Assembly (NCBI GenBank): GCA_032207245.1
Contig: CM063500.1
Span: 37,614,987-37,678,986, forward strand
Length of the DNA: 64,000 nt
Source of the DNA: Pardosa pseudoannulata
Taxonomy: Eukaryota; Arthropoda; Arachnida; Araneae; Lycosidae
Direction of reading: 5' to 3'
Position numbers and translations under genes: made by a program. Positions 23,095 to 37,612 of this stretch are shown here, in pieces. The notes beneath the pieces were generated by a model that saw only the letters and a list, made by a program, of their open reading frames with translations, ran no database searches and was not told the DNA's origin. The number at the start of each line of letters is the position of its first letter. Position 1 is the first letter of the stretch.

Positions 23095-26000
23095 GAAGCT
23101 CAAACCATACCTGAATGATACCTCAGTAAATTGTAGATACGTCCTGCCTCTTGTGATACAAGATCAATAGGCAATTTATTCTGATTATTACTTGCATAAA
23201 CATTTGCTCCAAACTCAATCAATACTTCAGCAACTTCAGGATAATTATCTCGTGCTGCTATGTGTAGAGCTGTTTCATGTATTTTTGTTGCATTAACTAA
23301 AGCACCTATAAAAATAAGGATAGTATTACAGTAATTATGACAAATAACTATAAAAGTTAAAAATGCATAAACTAAATAAAGTATTTAATAATAAAATAAA
23401 TGAATACTGCTAATACACATAACATGATACATTCCATTTTGACATCTTAAGATTTTATCTTTAAACACAGATGTAACATTTTTTTCTGTTATTTCATATT
23501 CAGTGAAACCCTAACATAGCACAACTATTTGTTCTGATACTAGTTTGGTATTATAATGAGTTTGATAGCATATTAATCTATACTGTAACATATCCAGTGC
23601 CTGTTTAAGGTGACACAATGAAGAAGCAGGTGTTTCTTGATTAAATGATTTATTTACACCTAGTAGCTATACACACATTTCTATATATACACAATTCAAT
23701 TACAGTTCACAAATATGTGATACAGTAGACATAGGCTTGAGTAGAGACGTACAATAAATGCCTCTGCTGAAATGTTTGATAACCAACGGAAGAAAACAAT
23801 TCGGTAGCTTTGCGGAATAGTTCTCGGAAATAATTATGTAGATAGTACACTCAATTAGACTACAGTATAGAGTGTTTGAAGTAGCAATTAGTATCTTTGA
23901 AGAAGATAAAAACAAAGTCAGAATTCCAAGGGGGAATATACTATCAATCCTGAAGAAGATCAAATTAAAAGAAAACCCAAGGCACAGGGTATCGATAACA
24001 ATATCAGAAAGAGATTTATCCCAAGGTAGGATCATCGCTAAGAAAACTCTCTGGTGAAGAGACTGGTCAAGATGATCTCTGAATTAGCTGGTTGCTAGCT
24101 AACTCTACTTCTTAAAAAATCTCATCTCATCTCTTTTTTAAGGGAGGCGCCTCTAAGAGAGGGGTCCTCACCCACAATTCCACCATTGGATCATCTGGTG
24201 ATGATCTCACCTTCAACCAATTGGATTTGTCTGGGCTAGACAATCACCGGCTGCAAACCCAGGAGCCTCCAGAATTTCATGTCGGCAAAAGATCCAACAT
24301 TGCGGCATTCCTTTGGTAACTTATGGTTTCGACGATCATCTTTCTGACTGTCAGTCTGGGCACCTGGTTGTCTGTCCTGTTGTTTTGCTATTGTAGGATA
24401 CAAAAGTCTAGACATTGTGGTGCCAAGGAAAACAACACCTTTATCTCCACATGAGTGAAGTCCATTTCTCCAACTCTTTTCAGAAGCAAAGTCTTTGATG
24501 TCATTAAGGCACGCCATTACAATACTGATAAACCAATTGTCATAATTGAATAAAGACATAAAGTTATCTTTTTATATTATAGACACTGAAAAATCAATAT
24601 ATCTTTATGAGAGATAAATTTATACATCGGATTTTTAATATAAATTAAATTCTTTTTCTAAAACATTTGAAAATAGTAGGGATTTCTTCCCTGCAATAAC
24701 TGTGTCAATGTCTGTATGTACTGCTAAGAATCTGTTCATTATTCTTTCATCTTTAGCATTTCTTCTACAATTTTCTTGGCTCTTTAACATAACCCTCATT
24801 TTCCTTAATTTTATATCCATTTCATCCTCGGATGATTTACACTTTTGACATTGCAAATTTAGACTTATAAAGTGACATATTCAGTAACATGTTTATTTAT
24901 CAACAGCTGGAAAATTTTTATATTATTTTCTCTTTTTAAACTGCAACATTATCCTATTTAAAGTACTTGAATTAAATAGGTTAAAACTTCAATAAGTTTT
25001 TCAAGTCATGTTGGACTACCGATTATTTCACAGACTTGAAAGTTTTTGGATGTGAATAACATGCGCATTAAACCTATATAAAAAAATACTTGGCATCAGA
25101 AAAGAAGCTTTAGTCTATTTATTACACTTTTCTTTGGGTTCTGTCATCACTGCACTATGGCTTATAAATCTGTCAATAACTCTCGTTCATACATTCATAC
25201 ATACACATAAAACAAAATTTGCATAGAGCTTCCTAATAAAAGCAAAGTGTGTCCTAATAAAAGCTCCTGTGAAAGCAAAGACAGGGTATCTGCCAAAATA
25301 AAATTTTTCAAATCCATGACTTTCCCTGATTTAGCTGATCCTTTTCCATAACTTTAAAAAGCTTTCATCAAAGTATACATGAATAAAACTTCTGATGTAC
25401 ATACAAATAAAATATATGCTTTTAGAGAAATTACAGGAATTTTATCATAAAAAACTATAAACTTACTTTATAAGTGTTAATAAACTCACATACATAAAAA
25501 TAAATTGTTGTATCTACATACCCTAAATTTAATCATATAGCAATTTTTCAATCAAAATATTTCCAATTTGAATTCAGGGTACTTTGGTACTATCCAGGTG
25601 ACCATGAATAACAGCCAAATATAACCCTATAATGTTTATATACAATACCCCTAGAGATAAACTTATATTTTGTGTAAAAATCTTAACTAATTTTTATTAA
25701 AAAATAATTATTATTATATTAATAAAATTTTAATCTACAATTTGAGGAAAAACCAGAATAATATACATTTACCAACCCATCAAGCTTTGTTGCTTTGAGT
25801 TTCCTTGGTGAACAAATTTTACTTGGCAATATGGTCAATAGGATCCTATAATACCAAACTCAGTAACTTCAGCCAAATGACAAGTAAAAATAGAATTAAA
25901 CAAGTCAATGCATTTTTTTTTAAATCGGTAGTTTAGCAGATCCATGACTTTCCATGACTTTTACTCATTTTACTTGAAAAATCAAGACTTTCCATGACAA

Positions 26001-29000
26001 AATTAATCCATTGTCTAAATCCATGATTTTCCATGACTTTCCCTGACTTTCCAGGTGTGCAGAAACCATGCAAAGAGGACAATGAAATGATTTACTGAAG
26101 CTAGAAGCATATCATCTTCACAGCATAATATCATTACATATATACATATAGTCTTAATACAAAACACTTTTTAGTCCCTAATATGTATTTCATAAGGTCA
26201 TTTTTAAAAATACCATGGCCAAATTTAAATAAAATTGCTGTTCTTGTACTATATAAACAATCCCTCTCATATAACAAAAAAAAAATAGATGGAATAAAAG
26301 CTATAAGCTTTCATAAAATCTCATGGTATTCATTGAAAATTCATAATGAGAAAATGAAAAAATAAAAATTTATTAGTAGTTAACAGATTCTCTTGTTAAT
26401 GGCAGCAGATGTATAGTGCAATGCAGTGGTTCCTAAAGTAAGTGCACCAAACAATGGCCAAATGAGTAAGGTGCTTCTCTACATATCAGAGTTCATAGGT
26501 TTGAAACTCATTCCTGTCATAGGTGTTTATAGCCATTTAAAATTGGCTTTAATCAGTAGGTCTTGGTTTTATGAGGCTATTAGAAAAATAGCAGACCATA
26601 GTGTGCCTAGGTACCCATATAAACTTTACGACTTTTAGTGCTGTGAAATCTTATATAACTTTCATAATTGTATTTACATTTTTAATTTAATTTCATGTAT
26701 TTCATTCATTTTTTATTTTCATTTCATTTTAATTTAATATACAACATTAAACATATTTGGTGCAAATAAATAAGTAAATTGAACAAGCTTTACTAGATGC
26801 TATACACTATATCAGGGGTGACAAGACGTCGACCTCAAAGACATTTTAGGTAGTCTGCACGACCATCCCAATAATGACCTCGTATATTAACAATTTATAA
26901 TTTATAACTTTGGATTGACGTATCTTTGTGAATCTGCTTTTTCAACCATGAATGCCATAAAAACCAAACATCTATCACCTTTAACAGATGAACATTTAAT
27001 TTCGTGTTTACACATTGCAATAAGCTCGTGCCAGCCACAATATGATAAATTTGTCGCAGATATACAGTGCCAAATTTCAACTAAACAAAGTGAATAGGAT
27101 GGTCAATTTTTGATATATGAATACTTTGATTATTTTCGTCGGTAAATTTTTATTTTGTAAATATTAGTACTAAGCTTTTTTAGAAAAATTAGATAATTTA
27201 CCATTTTTCTAGTTACCGATATAAATATGTACGTTACGTTAATTTAGCTCTGCCATGGGTAGACCGCCTTTGATTTTTTAAATGTAGAGTAGAGCACAGA
27301 TCCCAAAAGTTTGGCCAGCCTTGCACTATATAATTAATGAATATCAGTTTCATCTGATTGTACACTGGGAAATTTTATGGAATAGGATTCAGACTAGCAC
27401 CACTAACAATGGTATATCAGTTGAGTATTGCTATGGCCAAATAAAGTTTTGAAGTATTTTTTCTCTATGATTTTAAAAGTGAATCAAGTTTAACAAATAG
27501 CAATAATTGTTGTAAAAGTGAAAATCCAATTAAAATTACAGTATTAGATTTCTTTATAGAGGTCCAATTATAGAAATCCAATTAAAATTACAGTATTAGA
27601 TTTCTTTATAAAGGTGCTGTGACATCTTACATAACTTCCATAATTTTATTTACATTTTTAATCTAATTTCATATATTATAACAATAAGATTTGCTAGTGC
27701 AAGGAAATAAATATGTTGTTTGTACAAGCTCCACTAGATGTTGCACACTTTATGGCTGTATACAAATGGATGTTGATTTCATCTAATTGTACACTGGGAA
27801 AGATATTTGTTAACTTAATAAAATTAAGGCTAGCAGCACTAACAATGTTGTATCAGTTAGGTATTTCTGGGGTCAGTTAAAGTTTTGAAATAGCTTTTTC
27901 AAATAATTTTCAAAACAGATCAGCTTTTACAAAATAGCTATAAATATTATAAAGTGAAAATCGAAATGATTACAATATTAAAATTTGTATAACCCTAGAA
28001 TGGCCTTAGATCCCCATCTGTACATCTCAAAAACATTTTGTGATTAAAATCATTAAAAGCTATTAGCTATTAGCAGCTGAAAAGCACTTTACTCTGTCAT
28101 CTTTTAAAATAAGAATGTATGTAGTACTTGCCTTTCCTCACTTTAAAATTAAATTTCAATGTGCTATGAATTGTCACTGTATTTATCTCAAGGTATTACC
28201 AACTATCTACTTATGAAGCTCTGAAATGGGATTGAAGCCCTGGGATGTCTCAAGGACATATGTGCCCTGGTGAAAAAAAAAACATAAGGACCATTGCTCT
28301 TAAGGTGAATGATGACTGACTCCATTTGACTTTACAAACATTTATTCATTCACACTTAAATAGAAGTAGACATAGAAGTACGCGCGAGAGCGTTGGTCGA
28401 GAGAGTCCTTATGCGACCAATCCAACTCTTTGTCTGTGGTAAGCTTTGCGCGCGCGTTAGAGTTGAGTTGTAGAGTTGCGTGGGAGTCGGCGGCTCACCA
28501 TGGAGTCGCGAAGTCTGGACACCACATCACTCCCCCTCCAGTGACAACGGTAGGTTAAACTGAACCCGACGCCGTGAGCGGGTCGTCATAGAGTGACCGG
28601 TTGACTCACTGGGCTTGCAAGGAGTGTTTCTTGTATACTCTGTTGCCGCTGGAGACGCAACCACCGGAGGGGCTGCAGGTCTGGAAGATGCAGCTGGTGT
28701 GAGCTCAGGTGCCCACAAGAACGAAGGTTTTAGGCGATCAATGTGAACCACTTTTTCGTTGTTGTTGATTAAAATCCGGTAAGTTGAAGAGTTTCTAGCT
28801 TGAACCAAATGAGGACCAGAATAAACCGGGTCTAAAGATTTTCTGTGCGAGTCAACTTGAAGAAACACGTGGGTCGACGAACTTAAACTTTTGTGCACAA
28901 AAATTGCCTTTTTGGAGTGAGCACTGGAGGGAGTTGGGGTTAGAGCTGCCATACAGTCTTTTAACTTTTGGACAAAAACACTAGGATCCACAGAGTTATT

Positions 29001-32000
29001 TCTGGGTTGCAGAAATTCTCCAGGTAAGCGGAGAACAGTCCCATAAGTGAGTTCAGCACTAGTCGTCTTGAGATCGTCTTTGAGACACGTTCGAAGTCCG
29101 AGAAGCACTGTAGGAAGCACATCAGACCAGTGAATCGATGTATGACATCTGATGGATTGCTTGAGGGATCTATGAAATCTCTCAACCATCCCGTTAGAAC
29201 TGGGATGATAAGGGGTGGTGCGAATTCGATGGACACCTAAAAGTTTGGTGAGAGACCTAAAAAGTTGAGAATCAAACTGCCGACCTTGGTCGGTAGTGAT
29301 GTACTCTGGAACACCGAAACGTGAAATCCATATATTGTAAAATGCTCTGGCCACGGTATCAGCAAATATGTTGGGTATTGGTACTGCTTCCGGCCATCGA
29401 GTGTATCGGTCGATACATGTTAGCAAATAAGTATATCCATTTGAAGGAGGCAATGGACCTACTAAATCAATATGAATATGACTAAAACGTTGAGATGGTA
29501 AATCGAATGTTGACAGAGGACTGGAGGTATGCTTATGCACTTTTGACCTCTGGCAGTCAACACAGCAGCGCGTCCATTCTGCTATGTCTTTTGACAGACC
29601 AGGCCAAACAAAACGTTTTTGCACAAGTCGACGAGATGCTTTGATGCCTGGATGCGACATGCGATGTAAGTTCACGAATACATCATGCCGAAACTTTGCT
29701 GGAACATATGGTCGAACACGAGAGCCCTGTACGTCACAGTACAAAACTGTTCCTGGTGTCAGTTCCAATGGTTGCAAACTGAGATTATGCGAGGATTGAC
29801 CAGAAAGTAGCATTTGGAGCTCTGCATCGTGTTCCTGTTCCTTTGCAATTGCGGCAAAATCAGTAGAAGAGGGTAGTTGGATCTCTTCCACCCGTGAAAG
29901 GATCTCAGCTAGAATGCTTTCATTCCTAAGGGAATAGTCAGCAAGAGGTACGTCAATGGTCGTTATCCGAGAGAGAGTATCCGCGACAGTATTGTCCACT
30001 CCTGGGACAAAACGGATATCTGTTGTGAATTGTGAAATAAATTCTAATTGCCTATTTTGTCTCGGAGAACACTTTTCGATTTTTTGTGAGAATGCGAAGG
30101 TAAGGGGTTTATGGTCGGTAAATATACAAAAGTTCCTTCCTTCCAGCATGTATCGAAAATGTTTAATACCTGCATACGCTGCTAATAATTCCCTATCGTA
30201 GGCACTGTATCTTTTTTCGGTTGCTGAGAGCTTTCGAGAGAAAAATCCGAGGGGTTCCAATTGATTGTTAGTAATTTGATTTAACGCGGCCCCTATAGCA
30301 AAGTCTGAAGCGTCCACATCCAACACTAATTTGGACGTATTAGACGGATGGGCTAACAAGGTAGCATTAGCCAATTGCTGCTTACAGATTTCAAATGCAT
30401 GTTTCGCCGAATCAGATAATTCAATTCTTTTGTTGTCATTTTGCTTTATATTTTTAAGATAATCATTTAAATCTGCTTGATAATTCGCAGCTCGTGGTAA
30501 GAATCGACGATAAAAGTTAATTAGGCCTAAAAATGCGCGCAATTCCTTGATTGTCTTAGGTTCCTTATAATCTAATATAGTTTGAACTTTTTCAGGTAAA
30601 GGTCTGGTGCCTTCTCTCGAAACGAGATGACCTAAAAATGATAATTCAGAAACGCCTAAGATACATTTGGAAGTGTTTAATTGAATTCCATAATCAGTCA
30701 GTCTTTGGAATATTGTACGTAAATGGGACTCGTGTTCATCCTCATTATCAGAAAAGACTAGAATGTCGTCTAAGTAGGCGAAGCAAAAATCGAGATCTCG
30801 TAAAATCTCGTTAATGAACCGCTGGAAGGATTGAGCGGCATTGCAAAGACCAAAATTAAGAAAGGGGAATTCAAACAATCCAAACGGTGTTATGATAGCA
30901 GTTTTTGGAATGTCACTTTCATTGACGGGAATTGCATGGTAAGCGCGGAATATATCTAATTTTGAAAAAACAGTTTTGCCATATAAAGAAGATGAAAAAT
31001 CCTGCAGGTGCGGTATCGGGTAGCGATCAGGAACTGTTTTAGCATTAAGTCGACGGTAATCTCCTACGGGACGGATATTACCTGAGGCCTTCGTTACGAC
31101 ATGTAAAGGGGAAGACCATGGGCTTTTCGAGGGTCGACAGATGCCCTTCTCTACCATATATTCAAATTCCTTTTTCACCGCGTCCAATAGTTTAGGATGC
31201 AATCGCCTAGGGCGGCTATGTACTGGCGGACCAACCGTTTCAATGTAATGGACGGTAGAGTGTTTAACTTCTTTAAATTTTGGTGTAGGAGATGTAATGT
31301 CGGGATATTTCCGTAAAATCGAGTAATATTTAGAACTTTCGATAGTGACTTTGATCGCCATTTGTGTACTATAGCGTATACTTCCTACGGAGCCTAATTT
31401 TGTTATGCCGTCGATTAATCTCTTTTTTTTTAAATCAACTATGAGGTTAAAATTTGTTAAAAAATCAGCTCCTATAATAGGTGTGGAAACATCTGCAATA
31501 ATGAAATGCCATTTAAAAACTCGCCGTAATCCTAAACTAAGGTGTAACAATTTTTTACCGTATGTTTTAATTTTTGAGTGATTAGCAGCGGTAAGTTCGA
31601 AAGAATCTGGAGCTCCCAATTTATTTCCTCTCGCAGGCAGACATGACACATCACTTCCAGTATCTATTAAGTATGTCGTATTTGTGTTTCTGTCGTATAT
31701 AGACAGACGATTGGTGATTTCACTAACATTAATGGCGCCACCGCTTCCCTCTGTGTGGGCGGTGGCTGCTACGCGTTTCCCGAAAATGTACAAGGCTGTT
31801 TGCATTTCTTTGCGGCACTACCGAAACGGTTATGGAAATAACAAAATCCAGAGTTATAGTCGTCACGTGGAACATTCCGAGAATGATGACTGACTCCATT
31901 TGACTTTACAAATATTTATTCATTCACACTTAAATAGAAGTAGACATAGAAGTACGCTCGAGAGCGTTGGTCGAGAGAGTCCTTATGCGACCAATCCAAC

Positions 32001-35000
32001 TCTTTGTCTGTGGTAAGCTTTGTGCGCGCGTTAGAGTTGAGTTGTAGAGTTGCGTGGGAGTCGGCGGCTCACCATGGAGTCGCGAAGTCTGGACACCACA
32101 CTCTAAAGGACACTGAAAAGGGTTTCAAAATAGGATACAGATAGAGATATAAATAAAAATAGAAATACTCTTTTGAAGATTCAAAGGCAAGTTTATGTTT
32201 AGTTGCAGATAGTTTTGTGACAAGTGAACAATAAAATGAAAACTTATTCCTCTATTTTGTAAACTACTTTTCAGAAGAAAAACAAAATACACACATGGTA
32301 AAGTAAGTTGAGGAGTGATCAAAAGGATATTTCATAGGCATAGAATTCAAAATCCAGTTATTCTTACTACAGTTTTGTTTGGTACAATGAAGGACTTAAG
32401 ATCATCAGTGACTTAATACCCATGTGGAAAAAGCACTTGTAATGCTCAGACTTTCAAACTTATGCAAGATTATTTTCAATAAATTTCTGTAAGTACAAAA
32501 TACTGTTATATGTACTGTTGTAAGTAAAAAATACTGTACAGTTGTACAATTTTTGCAATAATTAAACTTTTTAATTAAGAATTTTCATTTTTCATTTCCT
32601 TCAACTAAATACCTGTGACTATGCTATTTATATATAATTTATTTATATATTGATAAAACCTGATTTCCTAATTAAATTACCCTTTAATAGTACATACTTT
32701 CTGAAGGGACACCTGTTCACTATAACAAAATATTTGGTTCAGTGGGTGTCCCTTACTGGGATATACTGTAATATAATGACAATGAAAACATTACCAGCTT
32801 GCAATAACAGCTTTACACAGTCTGGGTGATTCATGACAGTTGCAGCATGAAGAGGAGTGCCAAAATTGCAGTCATTAGCATTTAATCTAGCCCCAGCCCT
32901 TATCATGTGAGCAGTACAATCCAAGCTTCCTAAAATAAAAATGTTAATCTATAAAAAATCATAAAATGAATAAAACCATTTTTTCTGCAACATTATTTTT
33001 AATATTTAATTGCTTATACTCAATTACAATGCAGATAATACATTAAAGTAATATTTATATCCTAATTTTAGCATATGTTCATAAAATTAAGAGCTCTTTC
33101 TATGAACACAGTTTGCTGAACATAAAAAGTTTTTTTGTTACATATGAAATATAATAAAAACAATTAGAATTATTAAATAAAAACATTGCTAACAGATAAA
33201 TTAAATGCCAAAAGAAGTAAAAAGTAACTATTATAGTATGTGTATGAATATACATACATATAAATTCACATATGTACTGAATATTTTAGACCATTTTATA
33301 CCCATCATGAATGAAAAATGATATTCAGGCTGGATAGTTGAAGTGATAGGCATGGGAAAAAACATCAGAATTCAGGGTTCCCACTCTTTCTCCAGAACAA
33401 AAATTAAGGACTTCCTAAGGACCAAAGTAATTTTTTATACAGACCTACTTTAAATACACAGCATAACTACATAAACCCTATTTGCTAAAAAACATATTTT
33501 AATGATTATGAATCAGACAAGGCATGTTCAATAAATGCCCTACAATATTTCAGAGTGAAGTTTTTAAAAATGCCTAAAAATTAATAAGATAAACATATTT
33601 GACAAAAACTAATTTTGAAAAATGTACATCTAAAGTTTTTTGAGCGATCAAACTAAAAATAAATTGAGAATAAAATACAATATTACGAACAGAACTTTCT
33701 GAAAGTTTAAAAATGACTCTAATATATATATATATGTAAATTTTGGCTAGAAAATGTACAAGAATGTTATGAACATTAACAAATATTTTATATATTCTTA
33801 AAGCCTGTTTTGGAAAAGTTTAACTCCGAACTTACAAAAACAGAAGTTCGGAGAGTTAAGGTGAAAACTGATAGGAAATCACATGATGATGACAGATCTT
33901 GTCAATAGAAAAATTGATCACATTCCTATTTAAAAATTAAGGAGTTTTAAAGGACCTTTGACAAAAATTAAGTAGTTTTAAAAAATTAAGGAAAAAAGTT
34001 AAGGAGTTCTTAAATTAAGGAGCTAAAATTAAGCTAAAATTAAGGAGTTCTTAAGGACTTTTAAGGACAGTGGAAACCCTGGAATTTGAAATTTAAAATA
34101 ATACAATTTATTGAGACACCTTGTCTTTGATACTTCTGTCACCAAAATGTGTAACATGGCATTTATAGTGGTATGGAGTGCTAATGAGCTACAAGTTAAG
34201 GAAAGGAGTTATACGAAAATATTTGAGCTATGTAGGAATAATTTTTGTGTATGTGAAATTCCTAAGGTTACCACAATCAAAAGAGAAACAGAGGTATCTG
34301 ACTAGAGGTTGTAATTTTAGGGATAGAATTGCCAGAAATTTATTTTAGAATGCAATTATAATTAATTTAGTTTTGACAAGGCCGTAGGCAGGGGGGATTT
34401 GAAGGACTGGTCGCCTCCCTGAAATTTTGAAAGATCAATTTGTAGATAATGTCCCACATTTGTGTGTGTATGCTATCTGCCTAGCTGTTCATGAACATGG
34501 ACAGTTATAGTCTTAGGAAAAAATGCTCAGACCATAAAAGTCTTGCTGGGTCGCTGGCCAGAAATACAGTGCTTTCCCTTTCATCAATTGAAGTACCATT
34601 CACAAATAATGATGTCTTTCTCCCTTGGTCCCCCTCCGAAAATAATTTCTGGCTACACCCCTGAGTTTTGAGTTAAAATATCATTATGCACATACATATA
34701 GTCTTAATACAAAATACTGTCTAGTTCCTAATATGTATTTCATAAGGTCATTTTTAACAATCCCATGGCCAATTTTAAATAAAATTGCTATTCTTGTACT
34801 ATATAAACAATCACTCTCATATAACAGAAAAAAATAGATGGAATAAAAGCTATAAACTTTTATAAAATCTCATGGTATTCACTGTAGTGCAAAAATGAAA
34901 ACTTAAAAATTTAAGAGTAGTAATTTTATGAAAAAACAACAGCTTCTAAATAATTATATTTATTTCACAGAGTAGTGATTAATTTTCAAAGACTAACTCA

Positions 35001-37545
35001 TCCGGTTTTGGTTTTGTTTTTTTAATCAAAAACTGGGAAAAAAAAGGCTTTTGTGAAAAACCTGAGTTTGTTTCTAGAAACTTTTAAATCAAATTTTTCA
35101 AGTAAACGGTGTGCATAAATTTGAAAATTTTCAAGAAAAGTACAGACTCAAATCTATTGTAATATTAAATGTTTATTAGCTATTTATTCTAGCACTGTTA
35201 TATAGACTATGAAACTGCCTATGCATTTCCTGCATATTTAAAAAAAACTTATACTTACTTATACTGTATATATTTCTGAATACAGTGGACTCCGCTTAAT
35301 GTGATCATGGTTAATGTTATCAATCGCTTATTGTTATCGAAATCACTCGGTTCCGATTTTCTCTATTCATTTGTATGTTAAAATTACTTTATGTGATCTT
35401 TACATTGGATAATTTGATCAGTTTTCGAACCTCATTTTAACTGGCAAAAGAATATTCACAATATATTCAGAAGGAACCCATTCTTTTCTTTTCCTTCACT
35501 GTTGTTTGAATTTTCCAGAATTCTCCTCTTCAACCTAAGGAAATGGGGAATGAACAAAGGAGGGGGTATTACACGTTCCTGGAATTTTTCAGAAATATGC
35601 ACACCCTGCTGGTGGTCAATGGTTGTCAGATAAGCAGAAGGCAACACATTATTATCGGAACTGAGAAGGAGTGTATTCACATTTTATGCCTTGCTCGCTT
35701 ACATGCAGCTTGTCGATATGGAAGCCAGAAAGTGAAATGATTTAACATTAAAACAAAAGATCGAAATTTTAAATCGTTATGACAGGTTGATTATGATTAC
35801 GAACAATTTATCAATGAGCTTCTTAGAAAAAATTGGAGACAATCAACAATTGATCAGTTTTTTTAATTATGTATACAATTCTTATGTTTTAAAGGATAGT
35901 ATACAGTACATAAATATAAGGTGTTTTTCTATTTTCTTTTGAAATTTAGTAAGTGTGAATTAAATGCAGGGTAAATTTATCTAATTTTTCATATCGTTTA
36001 TTGTTATCAATCAGTTACTGTTATCAAAAACATGTGTTCCAAACTGATCACATTAAGCGGAGTCCACTGTATAAACCCATCATATAGAAGTGGAGGATAC
36101 GACTTTCCTTCAAAAATTTATCTAAAGTTCAAAACCCATATATAAGCCAAAATGAAAAAATAATATCTAGAATGTTCAATTATATTGCCAAGCAGGTAAA
36201 ACAGGGGAAATATTTCTCAATCAAATTGCTTTAAAGTTAAACACTAAACCAACCTTTTTCAACATAGCATCTAATTTAAGTACTGTTTATATAGAGGACA
36301 GATCAGACCATGAGACACATACAAGGACATACATTTCAAAAGAGGTGAGGAAAAATAACTTACATTTTAAATTTTAATTAACTTTATACCATCTTTATTA
36401 ATTTCACAATTTTACTCTAACTTATCTAGAGCACTGCTGTGACATACGGTTTTATAATCGCGTCACTAAACCATGTGACCAATGATATTTTGAATTAGAT
36501 GTTAATGACAAGTTTCAACTCTGGTAACCCTATATAAAGATAACTTTTTCATTAATTTAAACAATGTTTGTTAAAAAAAAGAAAAATTGCCATGTCTGGC
36601 AATAAAGACTATTTCCAGCTTACATAGAATTGTGTTTATTAGAAGATTAGCCAATCCTCTACTGGTATAATACTGTTCTTTTGGTTTGGTTCAGCTTGGT
36701 TTTGGAGTGCTATGGTCTACTTTTTGCAACATGAGGGCTAAAACTGCTCTTTTGAACCAATTTTTACACATAAGAATCTTTTTAAATTTTTGTGTTTTTT
36801 CTCATTTCAAAATTTTTGCAAACTTTATTTAATTTTTGTTGTTATACAATTTTTTTTACTTTTTACTTTTTTTAAAAACAGATTAATTAAATTTTGGGCC
36901 AACTTGGCAACTTTTGTCGACAACAGCAAGAAACATCACCAAAAATTGCATGTATTTTATCTGATTCATGGATCCGTATACAAGCTGACCCTCAAATTTA
37001 GGTCTTTAAAAAGCCTCAAAAATTCTCAGCTTATACACAGGAATATATGGTATATTATTAATTATAATTCACTAATATACATAATTCATGTTTGTAAATT
37101 TTTGAAAATGCTTTAGTACAACTATATGCATTTAATTATATTAAAATGTTAAAATATGACTGAATGGAAACAGGTTTACTTGATATAGCAGTTTAAATAA
37201 AAAATATATTTTATGCTATGAAAAATTTAGTCCATCTGAATCTCTGGAGTGAAATGGTATTTTCAATGTACGTGATAACAAACTTTTATTTAACTTCAGT
37301 TTTGTATCTTTTTCAACCAAGATGCAACCAGCAGACTAATTTCTACACTGAATCTAAATATAGGGTTATTCTATGGAAATCTAAATATGACACAAAAAAT
37401 AAAGTTCATATAAACTACAATAGTAAAATATTTTTCAAGTTTATGTTTATCTACATCTAATATAGGCTGTTTTAACTCACATGATAAAAAAAAATGAAAG
37501 ATTATAAAAATAAAAATTTTACAAGAAATCCATGCAGGGTAATAG

Positions 37546-37612
<67 letters not shown>

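Larger units (their letters stand above)
26632..27606 (+). repeat. Tandem duplication unit 1 (interrupted by hAT)
   Basis: Outside the hAT insertion this unit aligns with 27612-27990: 'gtgctgtgaaatctta', 'tttacatttttaatttaat', 'actagatgctatacac', 'gattgtacactgggaaa', 'cactaacaatggtatatca', 'aaagttttgaagta', 'aaaattacagtatta'. The right end also contains a small 45-55 bp local duplication (tccaattaaaattacagt, twice). Confidence 0.8.
28306..32100 (-). mobile_element. Ty3/gypsy LTR retrotransposon, gag-deleted
   Basis: Two ~220-bp LTRs (28306-28526 and 31881-32100) bracket one long minus-strand pol frame. On the minus strand the LTR starts tgtggtgtccagac and ends near cagtcatcattc. A purine tract (ggagggggagtga) abuts the left (3') LTR. 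The right (5') LTR runs directly into the last codons of gag: no primer-binding site or gag body remains. The LTRs differ at about three positions plus one edge base, so insertion was recent. Flanks ctcttaagg (28297-28305) and ctctaaagg (32101-32109) match at 8 of 9 positions. It is 3.8 kb, in ASB intron 4, and on the gene's own strand. Confidence 0.95.

Noticed and set aside
23700..24035. 111-codon minus-strand frame as a gene
   Set aside because: No motif recognised, and the opposite strand is also open over part of it; kept only as an unclassified stretch.
33373..34081. 8-bp target duplication for the CAGGGTT element
   Set aside because: Flanks cagaattc and ggaatttg match too poorly to claim.
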